The notes under the pieces were generated by a model. It worked only from the letters and a program-made list of their open reading frames with translations, was not told the origin of the DNA and did not search any database. The position numbers were made by a program, and so were the translations under genes. Shown piece after piece: positions 53,711 to 64,000 of a stretch of 64,000 nucleotides of DNA; positions within the stretch are counted from its first letter, which is position 1, and each line of letters opens with the position of its first letter. This DNA is from Bryobacterales bacterium (GTDB lineage Bacteria; Acidobacteriota; Terriglobia; Bryobacterales; Bryobacteraceae), in contig JADKID010000001.1 in the NCBI GenBank assembly GCA_016721425.1, positions 1 through 64,000 of the forward strand, read 5' to 3'.

Positions 53711-55990
53711 TTACCTCTTGAGCAGCCAAACCTCGGCCAGGCGGGATTTCTGGCGCCAGTTCAGGTCTTCCTCATCCGAGGGGATCTCCCAGGTCAGGAC
53801 GATCCTGCGGTCTTTGAGTAGTTGCGCCGGGACGGTGAATTCGTAGAACTCGCCCATTTTCTTGCCGGCAGCCGCAGGCGTCACGCGCTCGCCGTCGATG
53901 CTCAGCAGCGATTGCCCCTGGCCGCCCGTGCGAACGGTATAGACGGCATTTGGATCGAGACCTTCGTACACCATGCGACGCGGCCACATGGTGGTTTGCC
54001 AGGACAGACGCGCGCGGCTGCGGCCGCTGTCCCACCACCAGAAGAGCGGCTCGGCGCCGCGGAATGAGTCCGGATCCACTTCCGCGTCGCCATCCACGCG
54101 CGGCGAGTGGGCCTCGTGGCCGACATCGTCGTAGAAGCTGCCCGGCCCGGGATTCTCCCAGTTGCCCAGGGCGGCCAGGCGCGCCAGTTTTTCGGGCTCG
54201 GAGGTCATCGCCCGCACCTTTTTGAACTCATCCTCCAGCCACCAGCGGTTGTTCACGGGGACGTCGATGAAATCCAGCACCGCTCCGCGCTCGGCGCCGC
54301 TGGCGTGATACTTTTCGACGCTGGTCTGCAAGCTGATGGAGCGGAACAGGCGCTCGCACAGATCGATGATGCGCGCCCGCAAGTCGGCGCCCGCCGGTTC
54401 GCTCACCGCGCGGCTCAGGACGGATGTGGCCGCCGTCATCGCTTGCTCGGAATCCTGCGCGGCGCTGAGGATGCGGTTGGCCTCCGATTCCAGCGCGGAC
54501 TCTTGCAGCAGCTTGCGCCGCACATAGGCGTCATAGACGGCCCGCAGCACGCACATCTGCCAGCGCCAGTTGTTCTCCAGCCGTGGCGCCCTCTGCTCCA
54601 GGCGGTTCCACAGCAGGAGCGTGCCCTCCACGGCGCCGTTGACTGCCAGCGGGCCGGCCCAGTTGCGCTCCAGGGCGAGAATCGCGTCGGCGATTTCCAC
54701 CGCCAGGGCGGAATCGAAATGCAGGCGCGCATACTGCGCCAGGATCTCGCGGACGGGCGTGGCGGGGTTCCAAGCCAATGCGCTCCAGATCACTTTATTC
54801 ACGTCGTCATGGACGCCATCGGAGTAGGAGATGAAGCCATCGCTCAAGGCCGCGTAGCGGTTGTGCACCAGTGCAAACTCGGCCGGCCGGGGATTGACGG
54901 CCTCGCGGCCCAGCGTCAGCGCGTAGGCCTGGTCCCAGTTCGGCACCTGGTACTGGCAGATCTTGTTGTGCGTGAGATCCGGATAGAACCGCAGCCCATA
55001 GCGGGGGTGGAGGCGTGCCCGTGTGCGGGCGGCGGGTGGGCTGGAAGGGCCAGCCACCAGTCCGCCCAGCCATTCGGGTTGCTTCTGATCCAGGTAGGCG
55101 TAAACCGCTTCTTCCTTCTTGGCGTTGAAGCCCTGAAGAGACAGCCAGATCTTCGCCTGCGGATGGCGCGGCTTCAGCCGTTTGGCCACGTCCTCCAAGA
55201 ACGCCATGACGAGGTCCGGCGGGTTGTCGCCCGGATCTCCACCGGGCACGAAGATGCCGGTCAGCGTGACGCTATCGGCGAAGAGCTCGTCGAAGCGTTC
55301 CAGCAGCGCGGCCCGCTTCGCAGTGTTGTTGAGATCGAAATCGGCGGGAGTCCAGACCCAGTAATCCAGGCCGTAGCGGCGGCAGATCTCGCTCATGGCG
55401 TGGGTCATCTCGCGGCGCGGCACCTTCATGAGCGGGTTGTTGCGCGCGTCCTGGAAGGGGATGTTTTCGATGGCGTTCACGCCGAACAGCGCCAGCTCAC
55501 GGATGTACTGCTCGAACTGAGGGATGCTCCACGCGTCCCAGGAGTTGGCCGTGGTGCGATAGCCGAGCTGATGACCGCGGATGGGGTAGGCCGGCGCCGT
55601 GGTCACGTCGAGGGGGCCTTGGAGGCTCAGGCGGCCGGGCGCGTATTCCATGGCGCGCAGCAGGCCACCCACGCCGAAGAGTAGGCCGCGCGAGTCCGCT
55701 CCGGCGATGCGCACGTTGCCGTTGGCCTCCAGCTTGAGCTGGTAGCCCTCGGGCCGGTAGGCCTGCCGGGTGAGCACGATGGCGGGGCGGCCGTCCGGTG
55801 GCATGGAGGTGGCGACTGGCAGTTGGATGCCGGTCCGCTTGTGCACCTCTTCCACCAACACGGTGGCGGCGGTGCGCTCGGGCTCCGGCAAGGCGCCGGC
55901 CCAGACTACGACAACGGCGCGAGAGAGATCGGCGGCCGGTGCGGAAAGGGCTGCGGCGGCGAGAAAGGAGAGGGTTCTGAGGACAAGCAC
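53711..55990 (-). CDS. Exported glycosidase-like protein (GH20/GH67-type N-terminal domain)
   Basis: This 759-residue protein has the signal peptide MLVLRTLSFLAAAALSAPA. Residues 25-115 form the beta-alpha N-terminal domain seen before GH20, GH67 and GH84 barrels (RTAATVLVEEVHKRTGIQLP, IRGHQLGYRTTANSWDAW). Residues 135-450 form a TIM-barrel region with FEQYIRELALFGVNAIENIP, YWVWTPADFDLN and GIFVPGGDPGDNPPDLV. A helical region and a C-terminal beta domain follow. Alpha-glucuronidase-like action is a guess; the catalytic acids cannot be assigned. The DapA-like gene follows by 4 bp. Confidence 0.6.
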   Translation of the reverse strand: MLVLRTLSFLAAAALSAPAADLSRAVVVVWAGALPEPERTAATVLVEEVHKRTGIQLPVATSMPPDGRPAIVLTRQAYRPEGYQLKLEANGNVRIAGADSRGLLFGVGGLLRAMEYAPGRLSLQGPLDVTTAPAYPIRGHQLGYRTTANSWDAWSIPQFEQYIRELALFGVNAIENIPFQDARNNPLMKVPRREMTHAMSEICRRYGLDYWVWTPADFDLNNTAKRAALLERFDELFADSVTLTGIFVPGGDPGDNPPDLVMAFLEDVAKRLKPRHPQAKIWLSLQGFNAKKEEAVYAYLDQKQPEWLGGLVAGPSSPPAARTRARLHPRYGLRFYPDLTHNKICQYQVPNWDQAYALTLGREAVNPRPAEFALVHNRYAALSDGFISYSDGVHDDVNKVIWSALAWNPATPVREILAQYARLHFDSALAVEIADAILALERNWAGPLAVNGAVEGTLLLWNRLEQRAPRLENNWRWQMCVLRAVYDAYVRRKLLQESALESEANRILSAAQDSEQAMTAATSVLSRAVSEPAGADLRARIIDLCERLFRSISLQTSVEKYHASGAERGAVLDFIDVPVNNRWWLEDEFKKVRAMTSEPEKLARLAALGNWENPGPGSFYDDVGHEAHSPRVDGDAEVDPDSFRGAEPLFWWWDSGRSRARLSWQTTMWPRRMVYEGLDPNAVYTVRTGGQGQSLLSIDGERVTPAAAGKKMGEFYEFTVPAQLLKDRRIVLTWEIPSDEEDLNWRQKSRLAEVWLLKR

Positions 55991-56088
55991 GAATGTAATC
56001 GTCTCACAGCCTGCGCCCGGTTCTGCCAGCCGGCTGGAATGTCGAAAAGTTTACAAACAGGAGGCCGCCGGATTCGTATTCTCTACAA

Positions 56089-58548
<2,460 letters not shown>

Positions 58549-58554
58549 TGCGAT

Positions 58555-59805
58555 TTAGAGGCTGAAGCTCCAGGCTTCGTTGGACTGCATGAGCTCGTCC
58601 CAGGTGACGGTGCGGCCGGTGTAGGCAGCCGTGCGGCCGAGGATGGCGCTGAGGGCCGACTCGGCGCCCTGCGCGACTTCGTTGAGCGGCTTGGCGTTGA
58701 CGATGCTCTCGATGAAGCGGCGCTCCTTTTCGGCGTCGGCATCCTCGATGGCGCCCTTGAACGCTCCTGCCGCGGCGGCCTGGCCCTGATTCTGGACCGG
58801 CTTGCCGACTCCGGGCGCGCTCCACGGGCGGCGGCCCGTGATCTCCACGGGGGAGTCGTACTTCATCTCGGCGCAGCCTTCGGTGCCGAAGTAGCGCATG
58901 GCCACGTCCCAGCCGCCCTCGATGAACTGGGTGGAGGTGAGGGTGATGTGGACGTCGCCGGGGTAGGTGTAGTTGACGTTGAAATGGCTGGAGCAATCGC
59001 CGGAGTCGCGGCGGCCCTTGCGGCCGTGGGAGCCCTGGGCGGAGAGGGGGTGTGCGCCGAGAATCCAGTTGTTCACGTCGATGAGGTGGATGTTCTGCTC
59101 CACCAGGATGTCGCCGCTGATGGTCTTGTCGAAGATCCAGTTGCGGAGGCGCTTTTCGGCGGGCGAGGCGCCGGGCCACTCCGGCCGCTCGATGGCGCCG
59201 GCGTAATAGTGGGAGAGGCCGCAGACCATCTGACCGATGGCGCCGGCCTGCACCTTCTTCATCAGCTCGATGTAGGGCGGCGCGTGGCGGAGCTGGAATC
59301 CGATGACGACGCTCTGGCGGGCGCCCACTTTTTTGCCGACGGCCATGACGCGCTTGCAGCCGGCCATATCCACGCCGACCGGCTTTTCGCAATAAACGTG
59401 CTTGCCGGAGGCAACGGCCTTTTCGAGGTGTTCCGGATGGAAGTAGGGCGGGGTGGCGATGTAGACGGCATCGATGTCATTGGAGGCCAGGAGATCGTCC
59501 AGCGCCTTCTTGCCGCTGAAGAGCATCTTCTTATCAATGTTGGGTTTGCCGGCTTTTGCTGCGGCGGTGTCGAGGGCGTCCTTGCCTTTGGAAAGGGCGT
59601 CGGGGTAGAGATCGCCGAGGGCTGTGACGTGGGCCGTGGTGTTGGCGACGAAGGATTCCGCCACGCCGGTTCCACGCCCGCCGCAACCGAACAGGGCGAG
59701 GCGGACGGCCGAGTTCCTCTGGCTGCCGCGCACGAGCTCCGGTTTCAGGATCAATGGCGTGGCCGCTGCGAGCAGCGCGCGCCGGCTCAGGATGTTATCA
59801 CTCAT
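58555..59805 (-). CDS. Gfo/Idh/MocA-family oxidoreductase, Tat-exported
   Basis: This 416-residue NAD(P)-dependent dehydrogenase has the Tat signal SRRALLAAATPLIL at the N-terminus, the Rossmann start LALFGCGGRGTGVAESF, the catalytic Lys in YCEKPVGVD, and a C-terminal beta-sheet domain (VNYTYPGDVHITLTSTQFIE). Members oxidise or isomerise sugars and sugar acids; exported forms are abundant in acidobacteria and planctomycetes and act on plant polysaccharide fragments. The 3' end faces the ADOP gene at a distance of 6 bp. Substrate unknown. Confidence 0.88.
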   Translation of the reverse strand: MSDNILSRRALLAAATPLILKPELVRGSQRNSAVRLALFGCGGRGTGVAESFVANTTAHVTALGDLYPDALSKGKDALDTAAAKAGKPNIDKKMLFSGKKALDDLLASNDIDAVYIATPPYFHPEHLEKAVASGKHVYCEKPVGVDMAGCKRVMAVGKKVGARQSVVIGFQLRHAPPYIELMKKVQAGAIGQMVCGLSHYYAGAIERPEWPGASPAEKRLRNWIFDKTISGDILVEQNIHLIDVNNWILGAHPLSAQGSHGRKGRRDSGDCSSHFNVNYTYPGDVHITLTSTQFIEGGWDVAMRYFGTEGCAEMKYDSPVEITGRRPWSAPGVGKPVQNQGQAAAAGAFKGAIEDADAEKERRFIESIVNAKPLNEVAQGAESALSAILGRTAAYTGRTVTWDELMQSNEAWSFSL

Positions 59806-60003
59806 GCGAGTGTTCTATCACATTTGACTAGTCCAGGGCGAACCCACTAAATGTAGTGGTTGCAGGAACCTCGCCACAAAATCTCGTCTAGCACTTGCGC
59901 CGGGCGGAGAACCGGTGTAATCTTGAAATCACCCCCCCCGAGTTGGCCTTGCCTGTATGGGTAAGCGCCGTATCACTGGCACTCCGTCGAAAGGATGGCG
60001 CCT

Positions 60004-63000
60004 TTGCTAGTTCTCAAGCGCGTTGAAATCCAGGGCTTCAAGTCCTTCTGTGACCGAACCGAGATGCGGTTTCCGGGGCGTGGCGTGGCCGCTGTAGTCG
60101 GCCCGAACGGCTGCGGGAAATCCAATCTCAGTGATGCCATCAGTTGGGTGCTGGGCGAGCAATCGGCCAAGAGCCTGCGCGGGGCGCGCATGGAAGACGT
60201 CATCTTCGCCGGCACACGCGACCGCAAACCTCTGGGCATGGCGCAGGTGAGCATGGTGCTGGTGGACCCCAACGGATCCATCATGCTGCCGTCGGCCAAG
60301 GTGGAAGCGCTAAAGCAAGCCAGAGCAGCAGCTTCTGAGGCATCCTCTGAAACTCAGGTTGAAGTGATGGAAGCGGGCGCGGTCAAGACGAACGGCCACA
60401 GCAACGGTAACGGCCACGCGAACGGCTCGATCCTGCAATCGCCTGGGAAAGAGCAGGAGATCACGATCACGCGGCGGCTCTTCCGGTCCGGTGAGAGCGA
60501 GTATCTGATCAACGGCAAGCAGGCGCGGTTGCGCGACATCCAGGACCTTTTCATGGGCACGGGCCTGGGGCCGGAATCCTACGCGATTATCGAGCAGGGG
60601 CGCATCGGGCAGATCCTCAGCTCCAAGCCTCTGGACCGCCGCGCGGTGATCGAAGAGGCCGCCGGGATCTCCCGCTTCAAGACGAAGCGGCGTCTGGCGG
60701 AGGCGAAGCTGGAAGGCGCCAAGCAGAACCTGACGCGCGTCTTCGACATTCTGGAAGAAGTTTCGCGGCAGGTGAACTCGCTCAAGCGGCAGGCCGGCAA
60801 GGCCAAGCGCTATGAGGAGTTGAAGGGCGAGTTGGACAGCCAACTGCGCGTGGCATTGACGGGCCGGTACCGGCTGCTGGACCGGGAAGCGACGCGGGTG
60901 GCGCTGGAGTTGGGCGAGGCCACGCGGCACTACCAGGATTTGCATGTGCAGGTGGACGAGAGCGAGAAATCCATCGCCGCGGCGCGCGAGAGCTTTTATC
61001 AGACGGAGGCGAATCTCACCGAGGGCCGGAAGCGGCTGGCCGAAGTGCGGATCGAATCCGAGCGCACGCGCGGGCTGATGGAGTCGCAGGCCAAGCAGAT
61101 CGGCAGCATCGACCAGCGGTTGCAGCAGGGCGAGACCGACACCGAAGAGCTGAGCAAGCGGCTGGAGACGCTGGAGCAGGAGCGGGTGAACCTGACGGCG
61201 CAACTGGCGGAGTTGCAGGAGCAGGCGGGCGAATCGCGGGCGCGGTTGCAGCTCAAGAACGAAGAGAAAGAGACGCTGCAAGGGCAGCTGCGGGAGCGGG
61301 AGCGCGGGCTGGAGCAGTACCGGCAGCAGGTGGTGCGGTTGCTGGGCGAATCGTCGCAACTGCGCAACCAGGTGGGGCAGATCGACACCTACCTGATGGG
61401 CATTGAGCGGGACTCGGCGCGCGTGCAGAAGGACGAGGAGACGGCGGTGGCCGATCTCACGAGGCTGGAGGCCAGCAAGGCGGAGTTTGCGGGCAAGATC
61501 GCGGCGCGGCAGACGGATCTGGAGACGATCCAAGACAGCCGCAAGCGGTGCGATGCGGACTTGCAGCAGCGGCGGGCGATGGCGCAGGAGACGCGCCGGC
61601 AGCTGGACAATTTGAAGAACGAGACATCGCGGCTGCGGGCGCGGCGCGATTCTCTGGAAGAGATCCTCTCTCATCGCGCGTATACGACGGAGACGGTCAA
61701 GCGTCTATTCACCGCCGTGGGGCAGGGCCAGGCGCACGGCTTGAAGCCGGCGGGCGTGCTGGCGGACTTCGTCGAGCTGATCGATCCGAAGTTTGAAAAG
61801 GCCACGGAAGAGTTTCTCCACGAGGAGTTGGAATATGTCGTCGTGAAGACGTGGGAGGATGCCCAGCGGGGCATCGACGTCCTGCGCGGCGACCTCGACG
61901 GGCGGGCGACGTTCCTGGTCGAGCCTCATCTCAACAGCGACAGCACTGTCGTTGTTTCCTCCCCCGTACATGAACCGGCCATCGGTCCCGAGACAGGGAT
62001 CGTTGGCCGGCTGAGTGACGGCATCCGGTTTACGAATGGGTTGACGAATGCACCGGCGGCGTTGTTGCCGCGGCTGGCGCGTTGTTTTCTGGCAGAGAGC
62101 CGGGAAGCGGCGCAGCGGCTGGCGGTGATGTACCCGGACATCTTCTTCCTGCTGTCAGACGGGGTCTGCTACAGCGGGCATGCGGTGAGCGGCGGCAAGA
62201 AGACGGGCAGCGGTCCGCTGGCGCTGAAGCGCGAGCTGCGCGAAATTTCCGGGCTGTTCCAGGCGCGGCAGAGCGCGCTGGAGGCTTCGCAGGCTTCGCT
62301 GGAAGAGTTGGAAGTGGAGATCCAGACCCTGGCCGAGGATCTGGAGAGGCTGCGGGCCGAGCAGCAGCGGCAGGAGAAAGAGACGCTGGTGCTGGACCAG
62401 GAGATGCGCAAGATCTCCGAGGAGTTCCACCGGGCGACTCAGAAGCTGAGCCTGTCGCGAGGCGAGTTGGAGCGGCTGACGCGGGAGGCGGCGCGGAACA
62501 ATGAGCAGCGCCAACTGAAGCAGACGCAGGTGGAAGAGAAGGAGCAGCAGCGGGCGACGGTGGAGGAGGCTCTGGCCGAGGGCCGGTCGTTGCTGGAAGA
62601 GATCAAGGGGCAGGTGAACACGCTGGCCGAGGAGCACTCGGTGCTGCGCGTGGAGCTGGCCGGGTTGGAGGAGCGGCGGCGGGGTGTTGAGAACGCGCTC
62701 TCTCGGCTGGATCATCAGCTGCGCGAGGTGACGAACCGGCGGCAGAACATCGCTGCCGAGATGGAGCGGCTGGGCGTATCGCGGAACCGGCTGCTGGAAA
62801 ACAACCTGCAACTGGAAGAGCGCGGGACGGCGCTGGCGGACGAGCAGAAGCACTTCGAGAAGGTGGTAGCCGAGTTCACGGAACTGGAGACGGCGCAGCG
62901 GGCGGCGTTGACCGAGGGCGAGGAGGCCATCAAGGCGCTGCGTGCGGCCTCGGCCGAGGCGCAGGAGAAGCGCGGCCAGGTGGAGATCGACCTGGTGCGG

Positions 63001-63834
63001 CGGCAGAGCCAGCTTTCGTATCTGGATGAGACGTGCCGCAAGGATCTGGACATTCCGGTGGCGGAGCTGGCCGCGGCCATCATGGCTCCGGCGGCGGAGG
63101 GTGAAGAAGCTCCGCCGGTGGTGGAGCTCGACGAGATGACGGTAGCCGACGCCGAGGAGCGGGTGTCGGAGCTGCGGAAGAGGATCGACGCGCTGGGGCC
63201 GGTGAACCCGGAGGCGTTGACGGAGTATCAGGAATCGCAGCAGCGCTACGACTTTTTGAACACGCAGCGGCAGGACCTGCTCGACTCGATCCGCGACACG
63301 GAGAAGGCCATTTCGGAGATCGACACGGAGTCGCGCAAGCGCTTTGTGGAGGCCTTCGCGGTGATCAACGAGAAGTTCAAGGACATGTTCAAGACGCTGT
63401 TTGGCGGCGGCCTGGGCGAGATGCGGCTGACGGGCGAGGGCGATGCGCTGGATCAGGGCATCGAGATTGTGGCCTCGCCGCCTGGCAAGCGGCTGCAGAA
63501 CGTATTGCTGCTCTCGGGCGGCGAGAAGGCCTTGACGGCGGTGGCGCTGCTGATGGCGATCTTCCACTATCAGCCGAGTCCTTTCTGCATCCTGGACGAA
63601 GTGGATGCGCCGCTGGACGAGGCCAACGTGGGGCGGCTGGCGAATTTGTTGCGGGATATGGCGATGCAGACGCAGTTCATTGTGATCACGCACGCCAAGA
63701 AGACGATGGAGGCGGCAGAGATGCTGTACGGCGTGACCATGCAGGAACAAGGGGTCTCCAAGCTGGTGAGCGTCAAGTTGCAGGCAACGCCTCCTCCGCC
63801 GGCGTCTTCGATGCAGACGGCGGCGCGGGCCTAG
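60004..63834 (+). CDS. smc: Chromosome segregation protein SMC
   Basis: This 1276-residue condensin subunit has Walker A VVGPNGCGKSNLSDAIS at the N-terminus, long coiled coils (about 165-500 and 680-1030), a hinge near 520-670 and the C-terminal head with LLSGGEKALTAVALL and CILDEVDAPLDEAN. I prefer the TTG at 60004 (LVLKRVEIQGFKSF, the family's usual opening) over the ATG at 59995, because AAAGGA lies eight bases before the TTG but touches the ATG. A low-complexity insert (TNGHSNGNGHANGS, about 122-135) interrupts the N-terminal head. Confidence 0.95.
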   Translation: MLVLKRVEIQGFKSFCDRTEMRFPGRGVAAVVGPNGCGKSNLSDAISWVLGEQSAKSLRGARMEDVIFAGTRDRKPLGMAQVSMVLVDPNGSIMLPSAKVEALKQARAAASEASSETQVEVMEAGAVKTNGHSNGNGHANGSILQSPGKEQEITITRRLFRSGESEYLINGKQARLRDIQDLFMGTGLGPESYAIIEQGRIGQILSSKPLDRRAVIEEAAGISRFKTKRRLAEAKLEGAKQNLTRVFDILEEVSRQVNSLKRQAGKAKRYEELKGELDSQLRVALTGRYRLLDREATRVALELGEATRHYQDLHVQVDESEKSIAAARESFYQTEANLTEGRKRLAEVRIESERTRGLMESQAKQIGSIDQRLQQGETDTEELSKRLETLEQERVNLTAQLAELQEQAGESRARLQLKNEEKETLQGQLRERERGLEQYRQQVVRLLGESSQLRNQVGQIDTYLMGIERDSARVQKDEETAVADLTRLEASKAEFAGKIAARQTDLETIQDSRKRCDADLQQRRAMAQETRRQLDNLKNETSRLRARRDSLEEILSHRAYTTETVKRLFTAVGQGQAHGLKPAGVLADFVELIDPKFEKATEEFLHEELEYVVVKTWEDAQRGIDVLRGDLDGRATFLVEPHLNSDSTVVVSSPVHEPAIGPETGIVGRLSDGIRFTNGLTNAPAALLPRLARCFLAESREAAQRLAVMYPDIFFLLSDGVCYSGHAVSGGKKTGSGPLALKRELREISGLFQARQSALEASQASLEELEVEIQTLAEDLERLRAEQQRQEKETLVLDQEMRKISEEFHRATQKLSLSRGELERLTREAARNNEQRQLKQTQVEEKEQQRATVEEALAEGRSLLEEIKGQVNTLAEEHSVLRVELAGLEERRRGVENALSRLDHQLREVTNRRQNIAAEMERLGVSRNRLLENNLQLEERGTALADEQKHFEKVVAEFTELETAQRAALTEGEEAIKALRAASAEAQEKRGQVEIDLVRRQSQLSYLDETCRKDLDIPVAELAAAIMAPAAEGEEAPPVVELDEMTVADAEERVSELRKRIDALGPVNPEALTEYQESQQRYDFLNTQRQDLLDSIRDTEKAISEIDTESRKRFVEAFAVINEKFKDMFKTLFGGGLGEMRLTGEGDALDQGIEIVASPPGKRLQNVLLLSGGEKALTAVALLMAIFHYQPSPFCILDEVDAPLDEANVGRLANLLRDMAMQTQFIVITHAKKTMEAAEMLYGVTMQEQGVSKLVSVKLQATPPPPASSMQTAARA

Positions 63835-63836
63835 AA

Positions 63837-64000
63837 ATGGGCGCGTCGCCGGTGACGAAACTGATGGGGATTGCGGGGCCATCGTGCTCCGGCAAGAGCG
63901 AACTGGCGCGCTGGCTCTCGGCGAGGACGGGCGCGCCGGTTTTGAACCTGGATCACTACTACATCGACCTGTCGCATCTGCCTCTGGAGGTGCGGGCGAA
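63837..64000 (+). CDS. Uridine kinase-like P-loop kinase, 5' part only
   Basis: The first 54 codons read MGASPVTKLMGIAGPSCSGK and continue SELARWLSARTGAPVLNLDH to the window edge. GPSCSGKS is a Walker A of the uridine kinase/phosphoribulokinase family, and the LDHYYIDL after it matches the substrate-Asp segment of uridine kinase (DSFYxD). The start follows the smc stop by two bases, so it is likely co-transcribed. The rest lies outside the window. Confidence 0.7.
   Translation, partial: MGASPVTKLMGIAGPSCSGKSELARWLSARTGAPVLNLDHYYIDLSHLPLEVRA

Noticed and set aside
54107..55684. 525-codon plus-strand open frame
   Set aside because: Antisense of the exported glycosidase-like gene; no recognisable domain.
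62155..63882. Long minus-strand open frame opposite smc
   Set aside because: Leu/Arg/His/Gln-rich translation is the mirror of the SMC coiled coil; no SD or domain.

Overview
The window is high-GC bacterial DNA. Its gene families point to an acidobacterium of the Solibacter/Bryobacter/Paludibaculum type. The evidence is a winged-helix/TolB-propeller regulator, an ADOP-type FtsX/MacB permease, a VWFA-related acidobacterial-domain protein, Tat-exported Gfo/Idh/MocA and GH36 enzymes, and a flagellar operon in a non-proteobacterial setting. This is inference from families; no rRNA or tRNA gene was found.

Positions 1-13.7 kb form a decaying accessory island. It starts with the relic of an S8 subtilisin-like protease (1-1079). 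Three minus-strand Rhs cassettes follow (about 9.6-7.5, 6.6-4.3 and 3.8-1.9 kb). Each has nearly the same YD-repeat core ending in DPxGL, then an unrelated C-terminal tip, then a small exported or anchored protein that is a plausible immunity factor. None has an Rhs N-terminus. Only the middle cassette is open; its tip resembles polymorphic toxin type 44 and a lipoprotein gene follows. Upstream lie a TPR-like fragment, an IS110-family element with a possible bridge-RNA leader, IS21-like end remnants, a second S8 C-terminus relic and two small genes.

Positions 13.8-33.8 kb hold metabolic, regulatory and envelope genes: a URO-D-family enzyme, a frameshifted ScyD/ScyE-like protein, the winged-helix/TolB regulator, a cofactor-free haloperoxidase-type hydrolase, a cupin, an overlapping APH-kinase/HAD pair, a VWFA-related protein and a polytopic membrane protein. 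A 2-kb stretch without recognisable genes follows, then a GH36 alpha-galactosidase divergent from an unknown exported protein, and the overlapping run SPOR protein-lipA-lnt.

Positions 33.9-40.8 kb carry a YkgJ-type cysteine-cluster protein and the operon flgB-flgC-fliE-fliF-fliG-fliH-fliI-fliJ. As given, fliH has a frameshift. fliI is interrupted near its 3' end by a 116-bp G/C-rich segment with short terminal inverted repeats and a 6-bp flanking direct repeat.

Positions 40.8-46.1 kb (minus strand) read as one block: an M14/AstE-like protein, an aquaglyceroporin, the canonical yceD-rpmF-plsX lipid/ribosome cluster, and dsbD. Positions 46.1-51.1 kb (plus strand) hold gdhA, mutS and anmK, tightly abutting. 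Positions 51.1-59.8 kb hold a coupled membrane/ankyrin-like pair, a frameshifted DapA-family protein beside a large exported glycosidase-like protein, the ADOP permease and a Gfo/Idh/MocA oxidoreductase. The window ends with smc and the first 164 bp of a uridine-kinase-like gene.

Several frameshifts outside the island fall at short C/G runs, so part of the apparent decay there may be sequence error. The island is different: its genes show multiple independent lesions and real decay is the simpler explanation.
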